From positions 1-6,998 of the forward strand of contig CALIQN010000109.1 in NCBI GenBank assembly GCA_938044045.1: a stretch of 6,998 nt of DNA, written 5' to 3'. Positions 1-6,819 of this stretch are shown here, piece after piece. Numbering within the stretch: position 1 is the stretch's first letter; each line of letters begins with the position of its first letter. The notes beneath the pieces were generated by a model that did no database searches, had not been told where the DNA came from, and saw nothing but the letters and a program-made list of their open reading frames with translations. Origin of the DNA: an uncultured Peptococcaceae bacterium. Its GTDB lineage: Bacteria; Bacillota; Peptococcia; Peptococcales; Peptococcaceae. The position numbers and the translations under genes were made by a program.

Positions 1-792
1 GAAATTTTAAAGCGTGGGCGATCCTATGGGGAAGCACAATATGAAGCCCTAACACAATTTTTTACTAATGTGCCTGATAAAGAGGCACCAAATGATAGAT
101 TGGCTATGCAATATCTATCACACTTACCAAAGGGTATGAGTATTTTTGCACTGAGGCGTCAGGTCTTTCATCAAAGTGAGTATGCTTTGGTGCATGAAGC
201 CCCGGCAAGCTATATTAGAGGCGCCTTGCTTTCAGGTAAGTCCTGTCGGCCTTATGTACCAGAAGAAATTTATACGATTTATCAAGAACAAAGAGGACAG
301 TGGAAATTTCCTCATATGAGACAGTATTATAAAATTTTAGAAAGCCAGCTTTTAGGTGTAAGCGCTAATGAGTTGGCAGTACGTTTGGGCTTGAGTGATG
401 GCTTTGAAAATCGGATGAAAGAAGTTTTAAATGATGCAAGGGATTATGAAGAATTTTTGGATTTTGCACAGACAAGGCAATATACCAAGGCACGTATTTC
501 TAGGCTTTTATTACGGTTACTTAGTGATCATACCTTAGAGGAGACTAGTGAGGTTTCTTATTTGAGACTTTTAGGCGTATCTAGTTTAGGAAAAATGGCA
601 TTAAGACAATTGGAAAGAAGTAGCCAAGTGCCTATTATTAATTCTGTGGCAAAAAGCTATCCAATGCTTAGCCCACTAGGACAAAAAATGCTCAATTTAG
701 ATATTAGAAGGCAAGATTTACAGTATCTATTCCAAGATAGAAGAAATTATCCTTATGGTAGTGACTATAGGAATCCACCAATTGTGCTTTAG
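1..792 (+). CDS. tmcAL: tRNA(Met) cytidine acetate ligase, C-terminal part (left-truncated)
   Basis: The frame is open from the first base and ends at TAG 790-792, giving 263 visible residues; the real start lies left of the window. The GTG at position 70 is an internal valine codon, not a start. TmcAL (formerly YlbM) uses acetate and ATP to make N4-acetylcytidine at the wobble position of elongator tRNA-Met, in the cytoplasm. Seen here are family-typical stretches: RSYGEAQYEAL (residues 7-17 of the visible part), NDRLAMQYL near 31-39, the PASYIRGALLSGK segment near 68-80 that matches the SA-x-x-IR part of the nucleotidyltransferase-like domain, GFENRMKE near 134, and QYTKARISRLLLRLL near 160. 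The usual length is about 400 residues, so roughly the first third, with the HxGH nucleotide-binding motif, is missing. The downstream gene has its own promoter, so the two are probably not functionally linked. The family call is from remembered motifs and is confident. Confidence 0.88.
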   Translation, partial: EILKRGRSYGEAQYEALTQFFTNVPDKEAPNDRLAMQYLSHLPKGMSIFALRRQVFHQSEYALVHEAPASYIRGALLSGKSCRPYVPEEIYTIYQEQRGQWKFPHMRQYYKILESQLLGVSANELAVRLGLSDGFENRMKEVLNDARDYEEFLDFAQTRQYTKARISRLLLRLLSDHTLEETSEVSYLRLLGVSSLGKMALRQLERSSQVPIINSVAKSYPMLSPLGQKMLNLDIRRQDLQYLFQDRRNYPYGSDYRNPPIVL

Positions 793-797
793 TCCAG

Positions 798-816
798 TGC
801 TGTAATATGCTATAAT
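798..816 (+). promoter_or_regulatory. Extended -10 promoter of the split transketolase operon
   Basis: A perfect TATAAT at 811-816 is preceded by TG at 808-809, which makes an extended -10. At 17-base spacing the -35 position is TTTAGT (788-793), which is weak and overlaps the tmcAL stop codon; extended -10 promoters often tolerate this. The predicted transcription start is near 823, leaving a leader of about 29 bases that includes the AGGAGG ribosome-binding site at 841-846. The element lies in a near-perfect tandem repeat, TGCTGTAAT (798-806) and TGCTATAAT (808-816), offset by 10 bases. I see no terminator between tmcAL and this promoter, so some readthrough from tmcAL is likely. Confidence 0.65.
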
Positions 817-851
817 GGGCCTGATTGAGATAATATAATTAGGAGGCTAAT

Positions 852-1679
852 ATGAACGAGGAAAAACACGCCAACTTAAAGGAGATAGCTAGGGAAATTA
901 GGTTAAGCATCATTCGTATGCTTAAAGAGGCAAAAAGCGGACATCCTGGTGGTTCTCTTTCTTGTGCAGATCTACTCACCGTGCTTTATTTTGATCAGAT
1001 GAATATTGATCCTAAAAATCCAACTAAGGAAGATAGGGATCGTTTTGTTCTCTCTAAAGGTCATGCTGCTCCTGTACTTTATGCGACCTTAGCAGAGCGT
1101 GGTTTTTTTGAAAAGGAAGACTTGCTAGGCCTAAGAAAAATAGACAATAAATTACAAGGTCATCCTGATATGCGAAAAGTACCTGGTGTAGATATGTCTA
1201 CAGGTTCTTTGGGCTTAGGCTTTTCTAGTGCTGTAGGTATGGCGTTAGCGTGTCAGTTGGATAAGGCTTCATGGTATACTTATGCGCTTCTCGGTGATGG
1301 AGAGATGGCAGAAGGTCAAGTATGGGAAGCGATGATGGCAGCAAAACACTACAAACTTGATCGTTTTATTGCCTTTTTAGATAAGAATGGTTTGCAAATT
1401 GATGGTGCTTGTGAAACTGTCATGGACACCTCTCCGCTGGAGGAAAAATGTCGTGCCTTTGGTTTTGAGACTGTGGAAATTGATGGGCATGATTTGGTGG
1501 CAATTAGTGAAGCTATTACTCAAGCCAAGGCCAATCAAAATGGTAAGCCTAAAATGATTATCTTAAGGACGATCAAAGGTAAAGGTGTTTCCTTTATGGA
1601 AAATAATGCATCTTGGCATGGGAAAGCACCAAATAGCGAAGAAGCAGAACAAGCACTAAAAGAGTTAGGAGAAAGATAA
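852..1679 (+). CDS. Transketolase, N-terminal (ThDP pyrophosphate-binding) subunit
   Basis: This is one half of a split transketolase (275 aa), which with the next gene moves two-carbon ketol units between sugar phosphates in the non-oxidative pentose phosphate pathway. It acts in the cytoplasm. Visible family motifs in order: SGHPGGS at residues 29-35, LSKGHAAP at 68-74, GHPD at 103-106, TGSLGLG at 117-123, and the thiamine-diphosphate/metal motif from GDGE (148-151) to N179 in DKNGLQIDG. DGHD (211-214) and TIKGKGVSFME (240-250) followed by WHG (255-257) complete the domain. The length is normal for the stand-alone subunit of archaea and many Bacillota; it is not a truncated full-length enzyme of about 660 aa. 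The start is set by AGGAGG at 841-846, five bases before the ATG. It is separated from the C-terminal subunit gene by one base, as expected for a 1:1 complex. A pathway-specific transketolase-like role cannot be excluded. Confidence 0.93.
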   Translation: MNEEKHANLKEIAREIRLSIIRMLKEAKSGHPGGSLSCADLLTVLYFDQMNIDPKNPTKEDRDRFVLSKGHAAPVLYATLAERGFFEKEDLLGLRKIDNKLQGHPDMRKVPGVDMSTGSLGLGFSSAVGMALACQLDKASWYTYALLGDGEMAEGQVWEAMMAAKHYKLDRFIAFLDKNGLQIDGACETVMDTSPLEEKCRAFGFETVEIDGHDLVAISEAITQAKANQNGKPKMIILRTIKGKGVSFMENNASWHGKAPNSEEAEQALKELGER

Positions 1680-1680
1680 T

Positions 1681-2607
1681 ATGCGTGCAACAAGAGATGC
1701 CTATGGAGAGGCACTAGTTGAATTAGGTGGTATCAATGAAGATGTTGTTGTACTAGATGCTGACCTTTCAGGCTCAACTAAGACAAAAGACTTTCAAAAA
1801 GCTTATCCAGAGCGTTTTTTCAATATGGGTATTGCAGAACAAAATCTCATGGGTGTAGCAAGTGGACTTGCAGCTAGTGGCAAAAAGCCTTTTGCCAGTA
1901 CTTTTGCTGTATTTGCTACAGGAAGAGCCTATGATCAGATAAGAAATGCCATTTGTTACCCTAATTTAGGCGTGAAGGTAGCAGCAACACATGCAGGGAT
2001 TACGGTAGGTGAAGATGGAGGCTCTCATCAGATGTTAGAAGACATTAATTTGATGAGAGGATTACCAAATATGCAAGTTTTTGTACCTGCTGATGCTGCA
2101 GAGACCAAGGCTATTGTGCATGCAGTAGCAGAGCTGGATACACCTTGTTACATCCGTATGGGCAGATCTAAAGTAGAAGATGTCATGGAAGGGAAGCCTT
2201 TTCAAATCGGTAAAGGTTCTGTCTTACGTGAAGGTATTGATGCAACAATTATTGCTTGTGGGGTGATGGTTGCAATCGCTTTAGAGGCAAGTGAGCTTTT
2301 AGCAGAGCAAGGTATTAGCGTGACAGTGATTAATATGAGTTCTATTAAGCCAATTGATAAACCGCTTATTTTACACTGGGCTAGAGAGACAGGTGCTATC
2401 CTAACAGCAGAAGAGCATAGTATCATTGGGGGATTAGGTTCAGCAGTCGCTGAAGTCTTGAGCGAAGACTATCCTGTATTTTTAAAACGTATTGGTGTGG
2501 AGGATGCTTTTGGACAATCAGGTAAACCTGATGAACTGATGAAACATTATGGTTTAACTAAAGAAAATCTCGTTCAGGCAGTACAGACCTTAGTGGATAA
2601 AAAATAA
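1681..2607 (+). CDS. Transketolase, C-terminal (pyrimidine-binding plus transketolase-C) subunit
   Basis: This 308-aa protein supplies the other half of the transketolase active site. The pyrimidine-binding domain comes first: DADL at residues 26-29, then NMGIAEQNLMG at 48-58, in which Glu53 corresponds to the catalytic Glu that activates thiamine diphosphate. GEDGGSHQ follows at 110-117 and YIRMGRSK at 157-164. The smaller C-terminal domain includes AEEHSIIGGLGSAVAE at 243-258. The ATG lies one base after the stop of the N-terminal subunit, and its ribosome-binding site (AGGAGA, 1667-1672) sits inside the end of that gene, so translation is probably coupled. The fold is shared with the C-terminal parts of DXS and the E1 beta subunits. 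The partner gene and the 275 + 308 aa arrangement favour transketolase. A strong terminator follows, closing the two-gene unit. Confidence 0.93.
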   Translation: MRATRDAYGEALVELGGINEDVVVLDADLSGSTKTKDFQKAYPERFFNMGIAEQNLMGVASGLAASGKKPFASTFAVFATGRAYDQIRNAICYPNLGVKVAATHAGITVGEDGGSHQMLEDINLMRGLPNMQVFVPADAAETKAIVHAVAELDTPCYIRMGRSKVEDVMEGKPFQIGKGSVLREGIDATIIACGVMVAIALEASELLAEQGISVTVINMSSIKPIDKPLILHWARETGAILTAEEHSIIGGLGSAVAEVLSEDYPVFLKRIGVEDAFGQSGKPDELMKHYGLTKENLVQAVQTLVDKK

Positions 2608-2628
2608 AAAATTAAAATAGCTTTTAAA

Positions 2629-2671
2629 GCAGGCTGGTAAATGGTATAAAAGTTTACAAGCTTGCTTTTTT
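2629..2671 (+). terminator. Rho-independent terminator after the transketolase operon
   Basis: The arm at 2629-2641 (GCAGGCTGGTAAA) pairs with 2653-2665 (TTTACAAGCTTGC) over 13 positions, with one G-U wobble and one G-A mismatch, around an 11-base loop. Six T residues follow directly (2666-2671). Three A residues before the stem (2626-2628) can extend the pairing into the T run. It begins about 20 bases after the transketolase stop codon, as expected for an intrinsic terminator. It separates this unit from the polyamine operon. Confidence 0.88.
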
Positions 2672-2754
2672 AGCGTAAGAAGAGCATGTCAAAAAATGGT
2701 TTTTTAATGAGCTATTAGGACAAAGATCTTCGAGAAATTGGAGCGTTTTTTAAA
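2672..2754. other. Intergenic stretch with no recognisable gene
   Basis: Between the terminator and the speD promoter I see no gene with a start and ribosome-binding site. There is a weak A6-TGG-T6 inverted repeat at 2691-2705, probably chance in AT-rich DNA. The reading frame that later becomes speD is open from 2679 except for a TAA at 2751-2753. It has no ATG, GTG or TTG start codon between that stop and 2859, so it does not extend speD. Confidence 0.5.
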
Positions 2755-2783
2755 TTGACGATGATAAGTGGCGTTGTTATACT
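2755..2783 (+). promoter_or_regulatory. Sigma-A promoter of the polyamine (speDAEB) operon
   Basis: TTGACG (2755-2760) and TATACT (2778-2783) are separated by exactly 17 bases, and TG at 2775-2776 adds an extended -10. This is close to the sigma-A consensus. Transcription should start near 2790, giving a leader of about 70 bases before speD. I see no riboswitch-like fold or leader peptide in that leader. It contains GGGAGGTG (2841-2848) as the ribosome-binding site. No promoter-sized gap occurs again until after speB, so this element probably drives all four spe genes. Confidence 0.8.
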
Positions 2784-2792
2784 TTAAGTGGC
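2765..2792 (+). repeat. Direct repeat TAAGTGGC x2 around the speD -10 (candidate operator)
   Basis: The 8-base word TAAGTGGC occurs at 2765-2772, inside the promoter spacer, and again at 2785-2792, over the predicted transcription start. The offset is 20 bases, about two helical turns, so a protein could bind both copies on the same face of the DNA and block RNA polymerase. The repeat is seen directly. A regulatory role is inference, and a chance match is possible. Confidence 0.35.
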
Positions 2793-2858
2793 TATATCAA
2801 TAAGAAAACGGTATTTGATTCCTTAAAAATAAAAGCATTTGGGAGGTGTAAAGAAGGC

Positions 2859-3620
2859 ATGAGAGAAAAAATTAGCCTTTATGGCTTTAATAATCTCACC
2901 AAATCATTGAGTTTTAATATTTATGATGTGTGTTATGCCAAGACAGCACAAGAAAAAAGAGAGTATGTGGCTTATATAGATGAGCAGTATAATTCAGACA
3001 GATTGACAGATATTTTGCATAACTTAACAGAGATGATAGGTGCCACTGTACTGATGACAAGCAAACAAGATTATGAACCACAAGGAGCAAGTGCAGCACT
3101 TTTAATTGCTGAAGAGCCAGTCTATCGTGGTAAAGATGATGTTGTATTGGCACATCTTGATAAGAGTCATGTGACAGTGCATACTTATCCAGAAAGTCAT
3201 CCAGATAATGCCATTGCTACTTTTAGAGTAGATATTGATGTTTCAACCTGCGGGGAAATTTCACCTTTATCAACTTTGGACTATCTGATAGGCAGTTTTG
3301 ATTCAGATATTATTACGATGGATTATCGTGTAAGGGGTTTTACAAGAGACTTAGGTGGTAAAAAGATTTTTATGGATCATCCTATATATTCCATTCAAGA
3401 ATATATTTCTGATGAGACTTTAAAACGCTATGATGCTGTTGATATCAACTGGTATCAGTCAAATATGTTCCACACCAAGATGATGATCAAGGATATAGAT
3501 TTACAAAATTATCTTTTTAACGTGGAGAATTTGAGCCTTTTAGAAAAAGAAAGGGATAAAATCACTGAGGGTTTACGTCGTGAAATGATAGAGATTTTTG
3601 CTGGAGCAAATATTTTTTAG
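2859..3620 (+). CDS. speD: S-adenosylmethionine decarboxylase proenzyme, E. coli type
   Basis: SpeD makes decarboxylated SAM, the aminopropyl donor for spermidine synthesis. The protein (253 aa) closely follows the Escherichia coli SpeD pattern: YGFNNLTKSLSF at residues 8-19, DYEPQGAS at 71-78, LDKSHVTVHTYPESHP at 100-115, STCGEISPL at 129-137, DYRVRGFTRD at 155-164 and FHTKM at 204-208. The proenzyme should cut itself between Lys102 and Ser103, turning Ser103 into the pyruvoyl cofactor. Cys131 matches the catalytic Cys of the E. coli enzyme. It is about ten residues shorter than E. coli SpeD, mainly in the loop before LDKSH. It is not the small 120-130 aa SpeD of Bacillus or Thermotoga. The ATG at 2859 is the only usable start, because no ATG, GTG or TTG lies upstream in frame after the TAA at 2751, and the N-terminus aligns with the family. 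It is the first gene of the operon. Confidence 0.95.
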   Translation: MREKISLYGFNNLTKSLSFNIYDVCYAKTAQEKREYVAYIDEQYNSDRLTDILHNLTEMIGATVLMTSKQDYEPQGASAALLIAEEPVYRGKDDVVLAHLDKSHVTVHTYPESHPDNAIATFRVDIDVSTCGEISPLSTLDYLIGSFDSDIITMDYRVRGFTRDLGGKKIFMDHPIYSIQEYISDETLKRYDAVDINWYQSNMFHTKMMIKDIDLQNYLFNVENLSLLEKERDKITEGLRREMIEIFAGANIF

Positions 3621-3628
3621 GAGAAGTT

Positions 3629-5080
3629 ATGCTAGATCAATCAAGAATGCCTTTACTAGAGGCACTAAACCGTTTTAAGAGAGATAGGGTTGTCCCTTTT
3701 GATGTCCCTGGGCATAAAAGAGGAAAGGGCAATCCTTTATTGACAGCTTTTCTGGGAGAGAAATGCGTTGGTATTGATGTCAATTCTATGAAACCTTTAG
3801 ATAATTTATGTCATCCAATTTCTGTCATTAAAGAAGCAGAGGAAATGGCTGCTGAAGCTTTTGGTGCCTATAGTGCTTTTTTTATGGTAGGAGGAACGAC
3901 GTCTTCAGTTCAGACTATGGTACTTGCCAATTGTAAGCCTGGAGATGAACTGATTTTACCAAGAAATGTTCATCGCAGTGTTATTAATGCTATGGTTTTA
4001 TGTGGTGCGATTCCAATTTATGTCAATCCGCAAACCGATAGAAGACTAGGGATTGCTTTGGGGATGCGGATAGAGGATGTTAAAGAAGCGATAGAAAAAC
4101 ACCCTAATGCTAAGGCAGTCTTAGTCAATAACCCGACTTATTATGGGATTTGTTCTAATTTAAAAGAAATTATTGATCTTGCTCATGCCCATGGGATGAA
4201 AGTTTTGGTTGATGAAGCACATGGGACACATTTTTATTTTGGGGAGAATATGCCTCCAGCAGCCATGCACTTAGGTGCTGATATGGCGGCAGTGAGTATT
4301 CATAAAAGTGGGGGATCTTTAACCCAAAGTTCGATATTACTAGCTAGTCAAACGATGAATTGTGATTATATTAGACAAATTATCAATCTCACTCAGACGA
4401 CAAGTGGTTCCTATCTTCTTTTGGCAAGCTTGGATATTTCTAGAAGAAACCTTGCTATGGAGGGAAAAGCAACCTTTAAGCGGGTTTTAGAAATGGCAGA
4501 ATATGCACGAGCTGAGATAAATCAAATTGGTGACTACGATGCCTATAGTCTAGATTTGGTCGATGGTGATGCTGTTTATGATTTTGATCGTACCAAGCTT
4601 TCGATCAATACCTTACGTTTAGGACTAGCTGGGATAGAAGTTTATGATTTATTGCGCGATGAATACGATATTCAAATTGAATTTGGTGATTTGGGTAATA
4701 TCTTAGCCTATATTTCTGTTGGGGATAGGGATAAGGATATAGAACGTCTTGTCAGTGCTTTAGCAGAAATACGCCGACGTTTTAAAAAGACCGAAGTTGA
4801 TATGTTTGAACAGGAATATATTTCGCCAATTGTTTGCATGAGTCCACAAAAAGCCTTTTATGCACCTAAAAAATTGGTACCATTAGAGGAGGCAAGTGGT
4901 CATGTGTGTGCTGAATTTGTTATGAGTTATCCTCCGGGGATACCGATTTTAGCACCAGGAGAGGCGATTACTAAAGAAATTATTGAATATATTAAATATG
5001 CTAAAGAAAAAGGCTGTAATCTTACAGGAACGGAAGATATGCAAGTGGAACGCTTAAATGTTATTTGGGAGGTGGAGTAG
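3629..5080 (+). CDS. speA: PLP-dependent Orn/Lys/Arg decarboxylase, probably arginine decarboxylase
   Basis: This 483-aa fold-type-I PLP enzyme has the length and layout of the short Bacillus-type SpeA family, without the wing domain of the large inducible decarboxylases. Visible motifs: FDVPGHKRGKG at residues 24-34, GIDVNSM at 48-54, FMVGGTTSSVQ at 85-95 (PLP phosphate region), PRNVHRS at 111-117, VDEAHGTHF at 194-202 with Asp195 expected to contact the pyridine nitrogen, and SIHKSGGSLTQ at 223-233 with Lys226 as the Schiff-base lysine. PPGIPILAPGE lies at 435-445. Many homologues have N-G-T-T where this one has G-G-T-T (88-91). The family acts on arginine, lysine or ornithine. Arginine is inferred here because a ureohydrolase of the agmatinase family is in the same operon. 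The gene begins eight bases after speD, with AGGAG at 3619-3623 overlapping the speD stop codon. Confidence 0.87.
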   Translation: MLDQSRMPLLEALNRFKRDRVVPFDVPGHKRGKGNPLLTAFLGEKCVGIDVNSMKPLDNLCHPISVIKEAEEMAAEAFGAYSAFFMVGGTTSSVQTMVLANCKPGDELILPRNVHRSVINAMVLCGAIPIYVNPQTDRRLGIALGMRIEDVKEAIEKHPNAKAVLVNNPTYYGICSNLKEIIDLAHAHGMKVLVDEAHGTHFYFGENMPPAAMHLGADMAAVSIHKSGGSLTQSSILLASQTMNCDYIRQIINLTQTTSGSYLLLASLDISRRNLAMEGKATFKRVLEMAEYARAEINQIGDYDAYSLDLVDGDAVYDFDRTKLSINTLRLGLAGIEVYDLLRDEYDIQIEFGDLGNILAYISVGDRDKDIERLVSALAEIRRRFKKTEVDMFEQEYISPIVCMSPQKAFYAPKKLVPLEEASGHVCAEFVMSYPPGIPILAPGEAITKEIIEYIKYAKEKGCNLTGTEDMQVERLNVIWEVE

Positions 5081-5944
5081 ATGGAACTATGGTTTTCTGA
5101 AAACCACACCGAAAATGTCAAGTTATCCATCCGAATCAATAAACAACTTCATAGTGAAGAGAGTGATTTTCAACGCATTGATGTTTTTGAGTCACCTGAA
5201 TTTGGACGTTTCCTTGCACTTGATGGGTATTTGATGTTGACGGAAAAAGATGAGTTTATTTACCATGAAATGATCACTCATGTACCTATGGCAGTGCATC
5301 CAAATGTTAAGGATGTTTTAGTGATTGGTGCTGGTGATGGTGGTGTCATGCGTGAATTAAGCAAGTATCCACAGATTGAAAAAATTGATGTCGTGGAAAT
5401 TGATGAGCGTGTGGTGGAAGTGTGTAAGGCTTATCTTCCTAAAACGGCGATAGGATTTGAAGATAAGCGAATCAATCTCTATTTTCAAGATGGATTGAAG
5501 TATATTAGACGTTGTGAAAATAGTTATGATTTGATTATTGTGGATTCTACAGACCCTTTTGGACCAGGAGAAGGACTTTTTACTAAAGAATTTTATGGTA
5601 ATTGTTATAAGGCGCTAAAAGAAGATGGGATTATGGTCAATCAACATGAAAGCCCGTTTTATGATGAGGATGCCTTAGCAATGAAACGAGCGCACAAACG
5701 TATCGTGGCGAGTTTTAATTTAAGTAGGGTCTACCAAGTGCATATTCCAACCTATCCATCAGGACATTGGTTATTTGGTTTTGCCTCCAAAAAATATCAC
5801 CCTGTTAAGGATTTTGATGAGACGATGTGGTGTCAGTATGCGATTGAAACAAAATATTATAACCCTAATATTCATCGTGGGGCATTTTATTTACCAAATT
5901 ATGTTCAGGAGTTGTTGATAGATGTGGAAAACATTGACGAATAG
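5081..5944 (+). CDS. speE: Spermidine synthase (polyamine aminopropyltransferase)
   Basis: SpeE transfers the aminopropyl group from decarboxylated SAM to putrescine, giving spermidine and methylthioadenosine. The 287-aa length is typical. An N-terminal beta region (residues 1-60) contains LALDGYLMLTEKDEF at 45-59 and YHEMITHVP at 61-69. The Rossmann domain has GAGDGGVMRE at 83-92, VVEIDERVVE at 104-113 and QDG at 136-138. The catalytic-region DSTDPFGPGEGLF is at 155-167, with Asp155 the expected catalytic residue. HWLFGFASK follows at 229-237. The ATG directly follows the speA stop with no gap. Its ribosome-binding site GGAGGTGG (5068-5075) lies in the end of speA, so translation is probably coupled. 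The acceptor amine could also be agmatine or another diamine, which sequence alone does not settle. Confidence 0.94.
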   Translation: MELWFSENHTENVKLSIRINKQLHSEESDFQRIDVFESPEFGRFLALDGYLMLTEKDEFIYHEMITHVPMAVHPNVKDVLVIGAGDGGVMRELSKYPQIEKIDVVEIDERVVEVCKAYLPKTAIGFEDKRINLYFQDGLKYIRRCENSYDLIIVDSTDPFGPGEGLFTKEFYGNCYKALKEDGIMVNQHESPFYDEDALAMKRAHKRIVASFNLSRVYQVHIPTYPSGHWLFGFASKKYHPVKDFDETMWCQYAIETKYYNPNIHRGAFYLPNYVQELLIDVENIDE

Positions 5945-6779
5945 TCATAGTTTTATTGGTTGTGAATCAAGTTATGATGAAGCTGGCATTGTTATTTTTG
6001 GTGCGCCTTTTGATGGGACGACTTCTTATCGTCCTGGGACACGTTTTGCACCGAGTGTCATTCGTAGTGAAAGTGATGGTATAGAGACCTATAGCCCTTA
6101 TCAAGATAAGGATTTAGAAGATTATGCTATCTTTGATAGTGGAGATTTAATTTTGCCTTTTGGTCAGCCATCAAAAGCTTTGGCACTTATTGAAAAGCGA
6201 ACCAAAGAAATACTTGAGGATGATAAGCGTCCTTTGATGATAGGTGGCGAACATTTGGTGACTTTAGGTGTGGCAAGGGCGATTATCAAAAAATATCCAG
6301 ATGTGGTTTTTATTCATTTTGATGCACATACGGATTTACGTGAGGATTACCTTGGTGAACAGCTCTCTCATGCTACTGTTATTCGTAGGATTTGGGATTT
6401 GGTAGGTGATGGGCGTATTTATCAATTTGGTATTCGTTCTGGAGAACGTAGTGAGTGGCAGTTTGCCAACACACACACTGATTTAACCCCCTTTACTTTA
6501 GAGGGCTTGGATGAGGTGATAGAAAGCTTAAAAGGCAAGCCAGTCTATTTTACCCTTGATTTGGACATCCTTGATCCTTCTGTTTTTCCTGGTACAGGAA
6601 CGCCAGAAGCTGGAGGGGTGACTTATAAAGAGTTGCAATTGGCTCTGGAGAAGTTGGGTGCTTTAAATATTGTAGGTGCCGATATGAATGAGCTTTCACC
6701 ACATTATGATCACAGTGGTTTATCGACAGCTGTGGCATGTAAGGTTTTACGAGAAATGCTGCTAATGATGGTGGATTAA
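5922..6779 (+). CDS. speB: Agmatinase-family ureohydrolase
   Basis: This 285-aa binuclear manganese ureohydrolase is expected to split agmatine into putrescine and urea. All six metal ligands of the arginase/agmatinase family are visible: His111 in GGEH, Asp134, His136 and Asp138 in DAHTD, and Asp213 and Asp215 in LDLDILDPS. The agmatinase-like FPGTGTPEAGG is at residues 222-232 and GAPFDGTTSYRPG at 27-39. Length and N-terminus fit Bacillus-type SpeB. The start at 5922 lies inside speE, a 23-base overlap in another frame. It is supported by AGGAG at 5907-5911, ten bases upstream, and by the N-terminal alignment. The close coupling to speE and the decarboxylase supports a polyamine role over arginase or formiminoglutamase. 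Aminopropylagmatine is an alternative substrate. It is the last gene of the operon, and only a weak terminator-like fold follows. Confidence 0.92.
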   Translation: MWKTLTNSHSFIGCESSYDEAGIVIFGAPFDGTTSYRPGTRFAPSVIRSESDGIETYSPYQDKDLEDYAIFDSGDLILPFGQPSKALALIEKRTKEILEDDKRPLMIGGEHLVTLGVARAIIKKYPDVVFIHFDAHTDLREDYLGEQLSHATVIRRIWDLVGDGRIYQFGIRSGERSEWQFANTHTDLTPFTLEGLDEVIESLKGKPVYFTLDLDILDPSVFPGTGTPEAGGVTYKELQLALEKLGALNIVGADMNELSPHYDHSGLSTAVACKVLREMLLMMVD

Positions 6780-6819
6780 AAATACAGGTAGTCGTGTAAT
6801 TGTTTTTCAGTCATTCTCT

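Noticed and set aside
70..792. A complete 240-aa gene starting at GTG 70
   Set aside because: The frame is open to position 1 and the upstream residues match TmcAL (RSYGEAQYEAL), so this is an internal codon of a left-truncated gene.
2202..2426. Reverse-strand ORF of 74 aa
   Set aside because: It lies wholly within the transketolase C-subunit gene, has low-complexity composition, and resembles no protein family.
1681..2607. DXS or pyruvate-dehydrogenase E1 beta identity for the C-terminal subunit
   Set aside because: These share the fold, but the adjacent 275-aa gene has transketolase N-domain motifs and the pair matches the split transketolase arrangement.
2691..2705. A6-TGG-T6 inverted repeat
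   Set aside because: It is made only of A-T pairs with a three-base loop, is expected by chance in AT-rich intergenic DNA, and is too weak to act as a terminator.
2914..3153. Reverse-strand ORF of 79 aa
   Set aside because: It lies opposite the well-conserved start of speD, with a Leu/His-rich composition typical of an antisense shadow.
4927..5139. Reverse-strand ORF of 70 aa across the speA/speE junction
   Set aside because: Both sense-strand genes are clearly real here, and no family signature is seen.
6550..6738. Reverse-strand ORF of 62 aa
   Set aside because: It is antisense to the conserved metal-binding end of speB, and is not protein-like.
6778..6807. Possible terminator after speB
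   Set aside because: Only TACA/TGTA plus an A5/T5 pairing with an uneven internal loop can form. There is no GC-rich stem, so it is too weak to call.
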